Of a stretch of DNA of 64,000 bases, positions 9,411 to 18,358 are shown piece after piece. The stretch's first letter is position 1. Every line of letters starts with the position of its first letter. The stretch is taken from the NCBI GenBank assembly GCA_965221795.1, contig OZ244914.1, positions 1-64,000 of the forward strand, in the 5' to 3' direction. Both the position numbers and the translations under genes were made by a program. The stretch is from VYFG01 sp965221795 (GTDB lineage Bacteria > Pseudomonadota > Gammaproteobacteria > Arenicellales > Poriferihabitantaceae). The notes beneath the pieces were generated by a model. That model saw only the letters and a program-made list of their open reading frames with translations. It was not told the origin of the DNA and did no database searches.

Positions 9411-12400
9411 TCATCCCGCCAGTTCGATCGCCTGCTCCAAGTCCACCGTCACCAGTCTTGAAATCCCGGGTTCCACCATCGTTACCCCGACCAGGATATC
9501 TGCCATCTGCATGGTGATCTTGTTATGCGTAATCACCAAGATTTGACTGACTTCACAAAGTTTGCGCAAGGTATTGCAGTAACGCTCCACATTGGCGTCA
9601 TCCAAAGGGGCATCGACCTCATCCATCATACAGAATGGGGCTGGGTTGAGTTGAAACAGGGCAAATAGCAATGCGACCGCTGTTAATGCCTTTTCCCCTC
9701 CAGACAGAGGCTGAATGGTCGTATTACGCTTTCCCGGAGGCCTCGCCATCACCGTCACCCCGGTGACCAGCATGTCATCACTGGTTAATCGCAATTCCGC
9801 TTGTCCGCCACCGAACAGTTGCGGAAAAAAATCCTGGAAACCCGCATTCAGACGGTCGAACGTCTCCCGAAATCGGCTGCGGGTTTCCTTGTCGATCTTC
9901 CGAATGACTTTCTCCAGAGTGTCCAGGGACTCGGTGAGATCACTGTGCTGTCGATCGAGATATTCCTTGCGTTGGTTTTCTTCTTCATATTCTTCAATCG
10001 CCACCAGGTTGACCGGACCGACCCGCTCAATCTTCTGTCGTATTTCTTCCAGATCCTTCTTCCAGGCAGAAAGATTCGCCGTTTCTGGCAAATCCATCAT
10101 CAGTGAATCCAGTTCCTGGTCGAGTTTTGCGACTTCTTCCGCTTGTGTATCCCGCCGGATCAGGAATTCCTGTCGCTGCAGCCGCTGTCGGTCCAAAACC
10201 TCCCGCTCGTTGGCGATGGATCGTTCCTGCTCCTTGCGTCGGGACTCCATACCAGACAGCTGTTGGCCAATTTGCCCCACCTCCTCCTGTGCTCGCCAGG
10301 ATTGCTGTTCGGCCTCGGCCCGGTGTTGCTGCAGGGATTGTAGTTGGACATGCAGAGATTGCTCCGGTGCATCTCCCATCATGTTTTCGGTACTCAGCTC
10401 TTCCAGGCGTTGGGTGTCTTCCTGCACTTGTCGCTCCAGTCGTCGCAACTGATCGACCAGAGCTTCACGGGATGAATCCAGTCGTTGTTTTTCCAGTTGT
10501 TCCCGGTGCAACTGATCCCGCACCGATTCGACATGATCCCGACTCTGCGCCACTTGCTGCTGTAAAATATCCCGGCGAGACAGCAGTTCTTCACGGCGGA
10601 CGTCCAGTTTTCCCAGTTCCCCCCCCACCTGCGCCAGCCGCTCTCTGGCTTCATTGATCTGTTCATGGTCCTGCTGGATTTGTGACTCCAGCTCTCCAAG
10701 ATTCAGCGCCATTTGCTCCATTCGTTGACCGACTTCCAGCACACGGGACTCCTCTCGCCCCAATCGGTTATGCAGGGAAGTTTTTTCAGCCCTGAGTTGG
10801 TTGAGTGCGGTACGTTGTTCTTGCAGCGCCGTTTCGGTCTCTTGCCGAGTATCTTCCAGCTTGCCAATTTGTGCTTCATCCCGGGAAATTTCACCGTCCA
10901 GGGCGGTCAGACGCTTCTGGAGCCGATGAATTTCCTCTTCCCGTGCCAGTACGCCGGTTTCAAGCTGACTGCGATCAGCAAAACTAATCCAGTTTGCCCC
11001 CATCACAATGCCATCTTTGGTCACCACACAATCCCGCCCGGACAGGTGTGCCTGCATCGCAAGCGCCTGATCCAGATTATCGGCGACAAAAATATCCGCC
11101 AGCAGGGATAAGAGATTCACTCCCTCCGCTTCCACCTGATCGATCAGACGCTCCCCCAAACCCAAAGTCCGGTCAGGGGGCACATCGACTAGCTGTTGCC
11201 ACAGAATGGAGGCGGCTCCCTCAGGGCGGTTGGATAAATCTGGCAGGGTCTTTGCAGAGATACAAATTGCACCCAGGAACCCATGAAGGATTCGGTCCAC
11301 CGCGATTTGCCAACCTTCCTTGACCCGGATGATGCGAGCCAGTTTTCCCGTATTTTCCCCGAATCGTTGTGCGAGCCATTGATGCAGTTCTTCATTTTCG
11401 CCAGCCAACGCTGCCGTCTGGATCTCATGCAGGGAATGCATTCTGGAAGCAACTTCCTGCTGCCGAATCCGGCGGTCACTCCATTCCTCACGCTGCGCCG
11501 CCAGGCGATCGCGAATCTCCTGCAAATATTGCTCGCGCTGATGAAAGGCGAGTTCAGTGGCTTCCAGAATCTCGTCATGTTGACGGACTTGTTCCTGCAA
11601 TTTTCGAATGTCATCGCTGGTCCCTTCGCCCTGTAGGCGCTGTTGTTCGACCAGCAGCCTTTCACGACGTTGAGTGGTTTGTTCCAGATGTTGTTCCAAT
11701 TGGTCGATTCGGGATTTTTCCGCTTCCTGCTGGTGAGACGGATGCATCGCCATCTCATTGAATTTTTCCCATGACTGCTGCCAGGAGAGAAGCGTTTCTT
11801 CGTCCTGTTGATGTTGGCACTCGGCTTCTTCCATGCGGCCACGGAGTTCTTTGAGCTCCGGCAGAATCCGTTCAATCTGATCATCCAACTCTGCTTGCCG
11901 ATGGCGACGGGACTCCTGTTCCTGGCGGCGTTCATCATGCAACTGGCGCAGTCGATTGACTTCTTCGGCCTGGCGTTGGCGGGTCTCACGCAGATGCTCG
12001 ATTCGCTGTTCAACCGTCCGGATATCGGACAGAAGATTCTGATAGCGTTGTTGGGCCTGCTGGCTATGCTCCAGGCGTTCGGCTTGGCGATGACGCAACT
12101 GTTCCAGTTCGACCTCGGTTTGCTTTTGCTGTTGAATCGCAGCATCAAGCGCATTTTGACATTGCCCTGTCAGTTGATTCTGCTCTTCCAGTTCAACATT
12201 AAGCCGTTGCAACTGCATCACCTGCAGTTGGGCATGGATTTTGCGCTCCTCCTCTCTCAATGCCTTATAACGGCGGGCCGCAGCAGACTGGCGCTGCAAA
12301 CGTCGGAGATGTTTTTCCAATTCGTCCCGGATATCCTGCATCCGCTCCAGATTCTCCCGCGTATGACGAATCCGGGATTCGGTTTCCCGCCTACGGTCCT

Positions 12401-12920
12401 TGTAACGTGATGTGCCGGCGGCTTCTTCGACAAAAGCCCTCAACTCATCCGGACGTGCCACCACAACTTGACTGATCATTCCCTGCTCGATAATCGAATA
12501 GGAGCGGGCACCAAGGCCGGTCCCGCGAAACAGGTCGAGCACATCCTTGCGGCGGGATTTCGTGTTGTTGAGATAGTAGTTCGATTCTCCATCCCGACTC
12601 AGGGTTCGTTTCACCGATATTTCAGAAAACTTGGCAAAACTTCCCCCGGCGAGGCCCGCCTGGTTGTCAAAAATCAACTCCACGGAAGCCTGACCGACCG
12701 GCTTCCGGGAGCGGGATCCATTGAAGATGACATCAGCCATCTGATCGCTCCGCATCACCTTGGCAGAAATTTCTCCCATCACCCATCGAATCGCATCAAT
12801 CACGTTGGACTTGCCACATCCGTTGGGCCCGACGATTCCGACAAGATTCGCAGGCAGGCGAATATCAGTCGGATCAACGAACGATTTAAACCCGGAAACG
12901 GTCAGTTTTTTCAGTCGCAT
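9411..12920 (-). CDS. smc: Chromosome segregation protein SMC
   Basis: 1169 residues from ATG 12920, chosen because MRLKKLTVSGFKSF is the conserved SMC N-terminus; an upstream GTG at 12971 would add 17 non-conserved residues. The Walker A motif is GPNGCGKSN near residue 31. Two long coiled coils flank a hinge at about 500-650. The ABC signature LSGGEKAL and the Walker B motif CMMDEVDAPLDD are near the C-terminus. It organises the chromosome as the core of an SMC-ScpAB complex. scpA and scpB are not in the window. Confidence 0.97.
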   Translation of the reverse strand: MRLKKLTVSGFKSFVDPTDIRLPANLVGIVGPNGCGKSNVIDAIRWVMGEISAKVMRSDQMADVIFNGSRSRKPVGQASVELIFDNQAGLAGGSFAKFSEISVKRTLSRDGESNYYLNNTKSRRKDVLDLFRGTGLGARSYSIIEQGMISQVVVARPDELRAFVEEAAGTSRYKDRRRETESRIRHTRENLERMQDIRDELEKHLRRLQRQSAAARRYKALREEERKIHAQLQVMQLQRLNVELEEQNQLTGQCQNALDAAIQQQKQTEVELEQLRHRQAERLEHSQQAQQRYQNLLSDIRTVEQRIEHLRETRQRQAEEVNRLRQLHDERRQEQESRRHRQAELDDQIERILPELKELRGRMEEAECQHQQDEETLLSWQQSWEKFNEMAMHPSHQQEAEKSRIDQLEQHLEQTTQRRERLLVEQQRLQGEGTSDDIRKLQEQVRQHDEILEATELAFHQREQYLQEIRDRLAAQREEWSDRRIRQQEVASRMHSLHEIQTAALAGENEELHQWLAQRFGENTGKLARIIRVKEGWQIAVDRILHGFLGAICISAKTLPDLSNRPEGAASILWQQLVDVPPDRTLGLGERLIDQVEAEGVNLLSLLADIFVADNLDQALAMQAHLSGRDCVVTKDGIVMGANWISFADRSQLETGVLAREEEIHRLQKRLTALDGEISRDEAQIGKLEDTRQETETALQEQRTALNQLRAEKTSLHNRLGREESRVLEVGQRMEQMALNLGELESQIQQDHEQINEARERLAQVGGELGKLDVRREELLSRRDILQQQVAQSRDHVESVRDQLHREQLEKQRLDSSREALVDQLRRLERQVQEDTQRLEELSTENMMGDAPEQSLHVQLQSLQQHRAEAEQQSWRAQEEVGQIGQQLSGMESRRKEQERSIANEREVLDRQRLQRQEFLIRRDTQAEEVAKLDQELDSLMMDLPETANLSAWKKDLEEIRQKIERVGPVNLVAIEEYEEENQRKEYLDRQHSDLTESLDTLEKVIRKIDKETRSRFRETFDRLNAGFQDFFPQLFGGGQAELRLTSDDMLVTGVTVMARPPGKRNTTIQPLSGGEKALTAVALLFALFQLNPAPFCMMDEVDAPLDDANVERYCNTLRKLCEVSQILVITHNKITMQMADILVGVTMVEPGISRLVTVDLEQAIELAG

Positions 12921-13196
12921 TGGGTTCTGGTGGGGTATTCCCGAATTTGCCCTTCTGGCATCCGATGACACCGAAAGAAAAAGGGCCGGTGACTGCTATC
13001 GCTCTCCCGAAAGATCACTTCTGGTATCCCAGCCATGGCCGGGACGCAAGAGAATGAACCATGCACTGCTTCCCACCAACCGAATGCTGGCGTCAGGAGC
13101 CCATGAATCGACCCTGTCGGTCCCGCCACACAATTGTTTGTCCACTGTGGTCGTAGACTCACGGCCATGATGTATCAATCGATCCGGAAAGGAATT

Positions 13197-13988
13197 TCAG
13201 GTATGCCGTAGGGATGGACTGGCCGGCCGTAGCCATAGCCATGCGCCCAATATGCACATGGGTATGCTCAACAGTTGCCCCATGCTCATCCATTCCAGAA
13301 TCACCATGCCCAAGTGTGCATCTGGTTCCCGGAAAAATTCGGTCAGGAAACGACCCCCTCCGTACCCCAGCAAGAACAAACCAGCCACCCGCCCTTCCGG
13401 ACGTTGGCGGGACGAATACCACCATAGAATCACAAACAACAAAACCCCTTCCAGCCCAGCCTGATAGAGCTGGGATGGGTGTCGGGGCGAATCCGGCATG
13501 GTCAGGAACCATACTCCCCATGGAAGATCCGTCGGCCTGCCCCATAATTCCTGATTGATAAAATTCCCGATCCGCCCGAAAAAAAGTCCCAGGGGAATCA
13601 AGGGAGCCAGAAAATCGTATACCGCCAACACACTGCGATGGGTTCGACGAGCGTACAGCCAAACCGCAAAAATGACCCCCAACAATCCGCCATGGAATGA
13701 CATGCCGCCATCCCAAATTGCCAATATACTTGCAGGATTTTCAAGGTAATACAGAAAGTTATAAAAGATTACATATCCCAGCCGACCGCCCAGAATCACT
13801 CCCAAAGCAACAAAATAAAGCAGGTCGATGATCTCTGGATGCTTCCAACCGGAATCCGGCCGGGAGGCTCGCATACGACCTAGCATGGCCCCCGCAAAGA
13901 ACCCGGCCAGGTACATCAGCCCATACCAATGGACTGATAATGGCCCGATGGAAAACGCAACAGGGTCGAAACCAGGGTGAGTGATCAA
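13197..13988 (-). CDS. lgt: Prolipoprotein diacylglyceryl transferase
   Basis: 263 residues with about seven membrane segments. The invariant HGG motif is in MSFHGGLLG and the Lgt signature is GRIGNFINQELWGRPTD. It transfers diacylglycerol from phosphatidylglycerol to the lipobox cysteine of prelipoproteins in the inner membrane, and would act on the RlpA-type lipoprotein in this window among others. It stands alone on the minus strand. Confidence 0.97.
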   Translation of the reverse strand: MITHPGFDPVAFSIGPLSVHWYGLMYLAGFFAGAMLGRMRASRPDSGWKHPEIIDLLYFVALGVILGGRLGYVIFYNFLYYLENPASILAIWDGGMSFHGGLLGVIFAVWLYARRTHRSVLAVYDFLAPLIPLGLFFGRIGNFINQELWGRPTDLPWGVWFLTMPDSPRHPSQLYQAGLEGVLLFVILWWYSSRQRPEGRVAGLFLLGYGGGRFLTEFFREPDAHLGMVILEWMSMGQLLSIPMCILGAWLWLRPASPSLRHT

Positions 13989-14371
13989 TGTACTGCTTGG
14001 GGCTGGAAGTTAATTGCTGGGCAAGATATTGGCATGAATGCACCACAATGCGGTTGGCGCATGCCCAACCCCATTCATTCCCCTCCGGGCAGGATTGGAT
14101 GATGCCCGGACCAAGGCCGAAAACCGGATCGCTTGTAGGATCCGATTGCAAATCCCGGACGATGGAAAGTTTGTCGCATCGGCCCATTTCATCAGAGCGA
14201 GAACACCTGAAGGGTTGCCGACCCCGGACCTATACAAACCTCCGATCTCATGCACAGTCACTCCCGATTTCGTGCGGACGGCTGTGCGAAGTTGATATTA
14301 TAGTCTTCCGAGTCATGCCTTCCAACTCCCGGGGAGCATTTTCTGTGAATCGACCTGGAAGATGTCACCGG
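13989..14371. other. 383-bp intergenic stretch between trmB and lgt
   Basis: Short open frames on both strands have no recognisable family, and no ribosome site was seen. It probably holds the lgt promoter and the end of the trmB transcript. Nothing else was identified. Confidence 0.3.
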
Positions 14372-15085
14372 CTATTCCGCTCCGTTGGGAGAGCGTATCC
14401 GGCGCATCTGGATCTCATAGATCTGATGCCCCTTGGACAATCCTCGTCTCTCGAATCGGGTTTCTGGACGCCAGTCGGGACGTTTCCCATACCCCCCTCC
14501 CGAATGCATATTGCAAAGTTCTTGAGAACCTCGCAAGATTTCCATCGCATACTCCGCATACGGCTCCCAATCCGAAGCAAAGTGGAAGATACCCTGTCCG
14601 GGTACCAGTCTTGAGATCGCCAAATCCACAAACGATGCCGAGAGAATGCGGCGTTTATGGTGCCGTTTCTTCGGCCAGGGATCGGGAAAGAAGAGATGCA
14701 GCCGATGCAGGCTACCCTCTGGTATCGCTTGCGCCAGAACCATTACAGCATCGTCATGCACGACACGTACATTCGTAATGTCGTATTGCTGCAATTGCAA
14801 CAACAGACTGCCAATTCCCGGACGATGCACTTCAATGCCCAGAAAATTCCAGTCTGGTCGTGACTGTGCCATCTGGCAAAGGGAATCTCCATTCCCGAAC
14901 CCGATTTCACAAACTACCGGAGCATTCCGACCGAACAACATCCCGAAATCGAACTGTTGCCCGTCTATCCGCTCCAGACCAAATAGAGGCCATAGGGTTT
15001 TCAGTGCACGCGCCTGCCCGGGGGTGATCCTGCCCTCCCGAATCACATAGCTCCTGATGGGTTTGTATATGACTGGTTCGGGCAT
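14372..15085 (-). CDS. trmB: tRNA (guanine-N7-)-methyltransferase
   Basis: 237 residues from the ATG at 15085, where the family's usual N-terminus (PIRSYVIREGR) begins. The frame stays open upstream to 15364, but that extension is not family-like. The SAM-binding segment is VCEIGFGNGDSL, and FPDPWPKKRHHKRR is the TrmB signature. It makes m7G46 in the tRNA variable loop. It is divergent from the Rieske gene. Confidence 0.93.
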   Translation of the reverse strand: MPEPVIYKPIRSYVIREGRITPGQARALKTLWPLFGLERIDGQQFDFGMLFGRNAPVVCEIGFGNGDSLCQMAQSRPDWNFLGIEVHRPGIGSLLLQLQQYDITNVRVVHDDAVMVLAQAIPEGSLHRLHLFFPDPWPKKRHHKRRILSASFVDLAISRLVPGQGIFHFASDWEPYAEYAMEILRGSQELCNMHSGGGYGKRPDWRPETRFERRGLSKGHQIYEIQMRRIRSPNGAE

Positions 15086-15438
15086 GGATGCATCGTGGTC
15101 TGAGTACAGTCGCTTATCAAACGGAGAATCATGATCGCGGGAACGATCCCGGCGGATTGGATTGGAACCATATCTCATGAGGTTCCGCGACCGCAACATG
15201 CCACCATCATACGCGAGCCGATCCTGTCGGGGGTTACTGCGTCGGTCCTGTGCAGATTGATATCCAGCAGAAAGCTCGGCAGCGTGCTGTAACTGACGCC
15301 GGATAGAGACAGATACGCAGGAAAATGTCGCAAAACTTGCTTGCTCATTCTTCTCCGAGTACATATTCCTGTCTTAGCATTCCGATAGCTTAAGTTGGCC
15401 TTGATCCTCATCCAAATCGTTGTAGTCCCGACCGAGAA
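15086..15438. other. Divergent intergenic region trmB / Rieske gene
   Basis: 353 bases between two divergent starts. It must hold promoters for both genes. No clear -35/-10 pair, operator or RNA was identified. The minus-strand frame of trmB is open through most of it, which leaves the trmB start slightly uncertain. Confidence 0.3.
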
Positions 15439-16677
15439 ATGTCTATGTCTCTTCCCATTGCAGCACTCATTGAGCCGGATCAGTTACATGCTGTCCTCAA
15501 ACCGATCCAGGAGGCCCGTGGCATGCCAAACTCGGCCTACACCTCCCTTGAGGCGTATGAATTCGAACGGGAACATATTTTTTCACCTCATTGGACTGCT
15601 ATCGCTTTTGCCGACTCACTGCAGGTGGGTGAGATCAAGCCGATTGATTTCATGGGATTGCCACTGCTCCTGACCCAACAAAAAGAGAATGGCGACATTC
15701 ACGTGTTTCATAATGTTTGCAGCCACCGGGGGCTGCGACTGGTAGACAAGACCAGGCAAACCAATGGTCGAATCGTCTGCCCGTACCATTCCTGGACATA
15801 CAACCTGGCAGGGGAACTCAAATCCACACCTCATCTGGGTGGGGTAGATGTCCATCATATGAAAGAATTCGACTGTGGCCAACATGGCCTGAAGCCGGTC
15901 CGCTCGCATATCTGGTTGGGGGTGATTTTTATCAACCTTGACAACAAGGCCCGGCCATTCGAAGTTATGGCCAAAAACGTTCTGGAGCGATATCGAAAGC
16001 TCATGGGGCCCGATGGAGAATCCCAGATCTGTCGTGCTATTTCCCATGATGGAGGGACGATGGAAGTCAACTGCAACTGGAAGCTGGCCCTGGAAAATTA
16101 TCTTGAAGCATATCACCTCCCTTTTATCCATCCCGGTCTTAACAGTTACTCCCCACTGCATCGTCACTACAATGCAATTATCGACGACCTGTGCGCTGGG
16201 CAAATCACAAAGACCTTTGATCCCGGCCTGGATCGGGACAATCCCCTGCCCCTCTTCCGGGATTGGGATCGAAAGCGGATCGCAACCGGAGAGTATCCGG
16301 TTCTGTTCCCCAACCTGTTGTTGGGATTCCAGGCCAACCATGTGTATAGCATGATCGTCTCACCGACCTCACCCACTACATGCCGTGAAGAGTTCATGAT
16401 TTTCTATGCCAACAATGAGGCCAATGAAGATCGTTACATCCCACAGAGGAAATCCAATCTGGATGCGTGGACTGCGATCTTCAATGAGGACATGGAACCC
16501 TGCGAACGCATGCAGATTGGGCGTCATTCACCCGGATTTGTTGGGGGTGCTTTTTCACCTGCCCATGACGTGTGCTCGCATCACTTCCATCAATGGATCG
16601 CAAGGCATTATTTGAGCGCCTTGCATTTTCCAATCGCTGAGAGCCCTGATGCCGGAACCACAAGCCCGGTACTCTGA
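15439..16677 (+). CDS. Rieske non-haem iron oxygenase, alpha-subunit type
   Basis: 412 residues. The Rieske [2Fe-2S] ligands are C94, H96, C114 and H117 (CSHRG...CPYHSW). The catalytic domain carries the bridging and iron-binding segment NWKLALENYLEAYH with E223, H226 and H231. The family hydroxylates or demethylates small aromatics or quaternary amines (carnitine, choline and glycine-betaine enzymes are relatives). No reductase or beta-subunit gene is nearby, so electrons must come from an unlinked partner; the substrate is not predictable. It stands alone at the edge of an accessory region. Confidence 0.85.
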   Translation: MSMSLPIAALIEPDQLHAVLKPIQEARGMPNSAYTSLEAYEFEREHIFSPHWTAIAFADSLQVGEIKPIDFMGLPLLLTQQKENGDIHVFHNVCSHRGLRLVDKTRQTNGRIVCPYHSWTYNLAGELKSTPHLGGVDVHHMKEFDCGQHGLKPVRSHIWLGVIFINLDNKARPFEVMAKNVLERYRKLMGPDGESQICRAISHDGGTMEVNCNWKLALENYLEAYHLPFIHPGLNSYSPLHRHYNAIIDDLCAGQITKTFDPGLDRDNPLPLFRDWDRKRIATGEYPVLFPNLLLGFQANHVYSMIVSPTSPTTCREEFMIFYANNEANEDRYIPQRKSNLDAWTAIFNEDMEPCERMQIGRHSPGFVGGAFSPAHDVCSHHFHQWIARHYLSALHFPIAESPDAGTTSPVL

Positions 16678-16887
16678 CTTGCCCGATGCAATCGATGGGT
16701 AGTTCCTACATCGCTACTTGTGGAGCCTTTGGGAATGGTGGTGGACTAGTGCCCTGCAGTACCTGTGTTGCCTACCAGTATGGGGCAATGGGAAGACTGG
16801 CGGCTATGTGCTTACAAATCTCCTATGTCCTGCCATTTTTGGTAGCGGTGTCGTTATTTCGGCAAACCGAGTACATTATTGATCCAC

Positions 16888-16919
16888 ATCAATCCACGCC
16901 CCCCTCGTGAGGGAGCGAC
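16888..16919. CRISPR. Single CRISPR-repeat-like sequence (type I-C-like), no array
   Basis: The minus strand at 16888-16919 begins GTCGCTCCCTCACGAG and ends GGGCGTGGATTGAT. This closely resembles the family of type I-C repeats (GTCGC...GTGGATTGAAAC) with a hairpin-capable centre. No second copy lies within a repeat-spacer period on either side, and no cas gene is in the window. Best read as a relic, or as a chance or mobile look-alike. Confidence 0.35.
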
Positions 16920-17225
16920 CTGAAACAGGCGTATTCACCCCAAACATGCAACTTTATGGAGCGCATGAATAGTTTGCGCTAATTGAATACAAGCCCGAAA
17001 ATCATGATCGTGAGCAACTGGAAGACAGCCCATATAGTCGCCCGCTATCCCGCTGGAGATAAAATCCAGCATGGCCGGTTGCGAAGTATCTTTGATTCGG
17101 TCATGGAATTATGCATGTTTGCTATGCGAACAGTCTGACAATACCGGTACGATAGTTCCGATCCTCCGCATTTCCGAGAGATAATCCACTTGAAAAACCG
17201 GTTAGTAGCCGTACAGGATAGGGCC

Positions 17226-17463
17226 GTGGCAGAAAATAATAACCAGAATCAACGAATCTAGGAACTGGCGAAAGAAATTGCCGTACTGGAGCAAAAGATG
17301 GAAACCCATAAGCAAGAGTACAAAACCGACATTGCCCGACTGGCCGAACAGATGGCCCAGCGTGACACTGATGCCGCAAAGAGAGAGTCGATTGCTTCTC
17401 GCAATGCTCGGCGGCCTTGCAGTAGTCACTGCGGTCTTGGGCGTGCTGATTACCGCACAGTAA
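17226..17463 (+). pseudogene. Decayed small coiled-coil / C-terminal membrane protein gene
   Basis: Starting at GTG 17226 (AGGA upstream), the frame encodes a short polar leader, then a TAG stop after 11 codons. It continues in the same frame as a charged heptad-rich segment (ELAKEIAVLEQKMETHKQEY and on). A one-base frame change near 17390 is then needed to reach a hydrophobic tail (LLLAMLGGLAVVTAVLGVLI) ending at the TAA at 17461. Coiled coil followed by a C-terminal membrane helix resembles small DUF1640-type proteins; that family link is tentative. One nonsense and one frameshift mark it as dead. Confidence 0.5.
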
Positions 17464-18044
17464 AAGCTGGAAATCATACAAATGATGGCGAAGACCATTA
17501 TTTTCGCCCATTCTCTATAAGGATGTATCTGGCGTCCTCGCCATGGGTGTCGGCACCCCAAATCTTGCCAAGTGATGGGCCTCCCTATTTCTCCCAAAGA
17601 GGGTCGGTCATGGCCTTGTGAAATTGGAAGTGGATCGAAAGGCTCTCTCCACGGTCGACACTTGAACATATCGATAGATGTCGTCTCCGTATCCTTCCAG
17701 ATAAACCCTTCCTCCCCGCAATCAGCCTTCTACCGTAATTTGTATCCGTTGTTGGGTAAGGCCAATATCGGCCGGCGGCGTCTTCGTTTAGCTTTCAATC
17801 AGTGCCGGGGGTGGCTGGCAGTCAGGGGACAGGTCAAATTCGATCCATGGAGCGTTCCACAGACAAGAGTTCTCGCCGTAGGAATTGCGCTGGCAATGAC
17901 TGCGGATCACAAATCCGCTTCCTGCCTATCGGTCAAGCCAGAGGCCGACCTTCTGGATGGAGAGAGAACTGCTATCTGGCGGTCAAAACCAGGACCGCTG
18001 CATAAAATCGTATAGTCCACCGCTCTGCTGCCATATGACAGCTT
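17464..18044. other. Non-coding or decayed stretch before the transposon
   Basis: Several overlapping open frames of 60-150 codons exist on both strands, but none has a recognisable motif, a sensible composition or a ribosome site. The preceding 16678-17225 is equally featureless apart from the repeat-like sequence at 16888 and a small hairpin near 17053. It is probably eroded accessory DNA. Confidence 0.4.
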
Positions 18045-18077
18045 TCACACTGAAGGAGTAAGCTTTGGATCAGGTAA
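18045..18077 (-). pseudogene. Severed 3' end of the DUF4143 ATPase gene
   Basis: Read on the minus strand, the codons directly after the target duplication are TTA CCT GAT CCA AAG CTT ACT CCT TCA GTG TGA. They continue the ATPase frame exactly (the codons ending GAT CTC TTT lie in the duplication). The original protein therefore ended with about ten more residues and a stop at 18045-18047, now separated from the gene by the transposon. Confidence 0.85.
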
Positions 18078-18085
18078 AAAGAGAT
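18078..18085. repeat. Target-site duplication, left copy
   Basis: AAAGAGAT, identical to 20693-20700. Eight-base duplications are characteristic of IS1595-family insertion. Confidence 0.95.
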
Positions 18086-18110
18086 GGGAATTATATCGAA
18101 TAGTAACATT
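18086..18110 (+). repeat. Terminal inverted repeat, left (IRL)
   Basis: Begins GGGAATTATATCGAAT and ends AGTAACATT. It matches the reverse complement of 20668-20692 at 24 of 25 positions. Confidence 0.93.
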
Positions 18111-18121
18111 GGCCCTTTGAT

Positions 18122-18289
18122 CTAGGGCTTTTTGGACTTCTGAAAAAAGGCCCGTTGCAGCGTAGCCAGGTCCGCTCCGGGCATCTCATATTCCCGTTCC
18201 AGTTCCGCTTTGCTGGGCTGGTAGTGGACGTCAAAGGGATCAGGTGTGGGTCGGGTCTTTCTGTGTGATGTATTGGACCTTGTTTTCAT
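18122..18289 (-). CDS. Small hypothetical protein, transposon passenger
   Basis: 55 residues from ATG 18289, preceded by GAGGAT at a good ribosome-site distance. The sequence is basic at the N-terminus and then acidic, with an EYEMPGAD segment and a C-terminal RAFFQKSKKP tail. The family is not recognised. It is divergent from the methyltransferase gene, 69 bases away, and lies inside the transposon ends, so it moves with the element. It could be a regulator or partner of the methyltransferase; that is only a guess from position. Confidence 0.45.
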   Translation of the reverse strand: MKTRSNTSHRKTRPTPDPFDVHYQPSKAELEREYEMPGADLATLQRAFFQKSKKP

Positions 18290-18358
18290 AGCAGATCCTC
18301 GGAAAGTCGGGGAATTATCTGTAATAATAACCCAACCACACAACAATACAGCACATTC

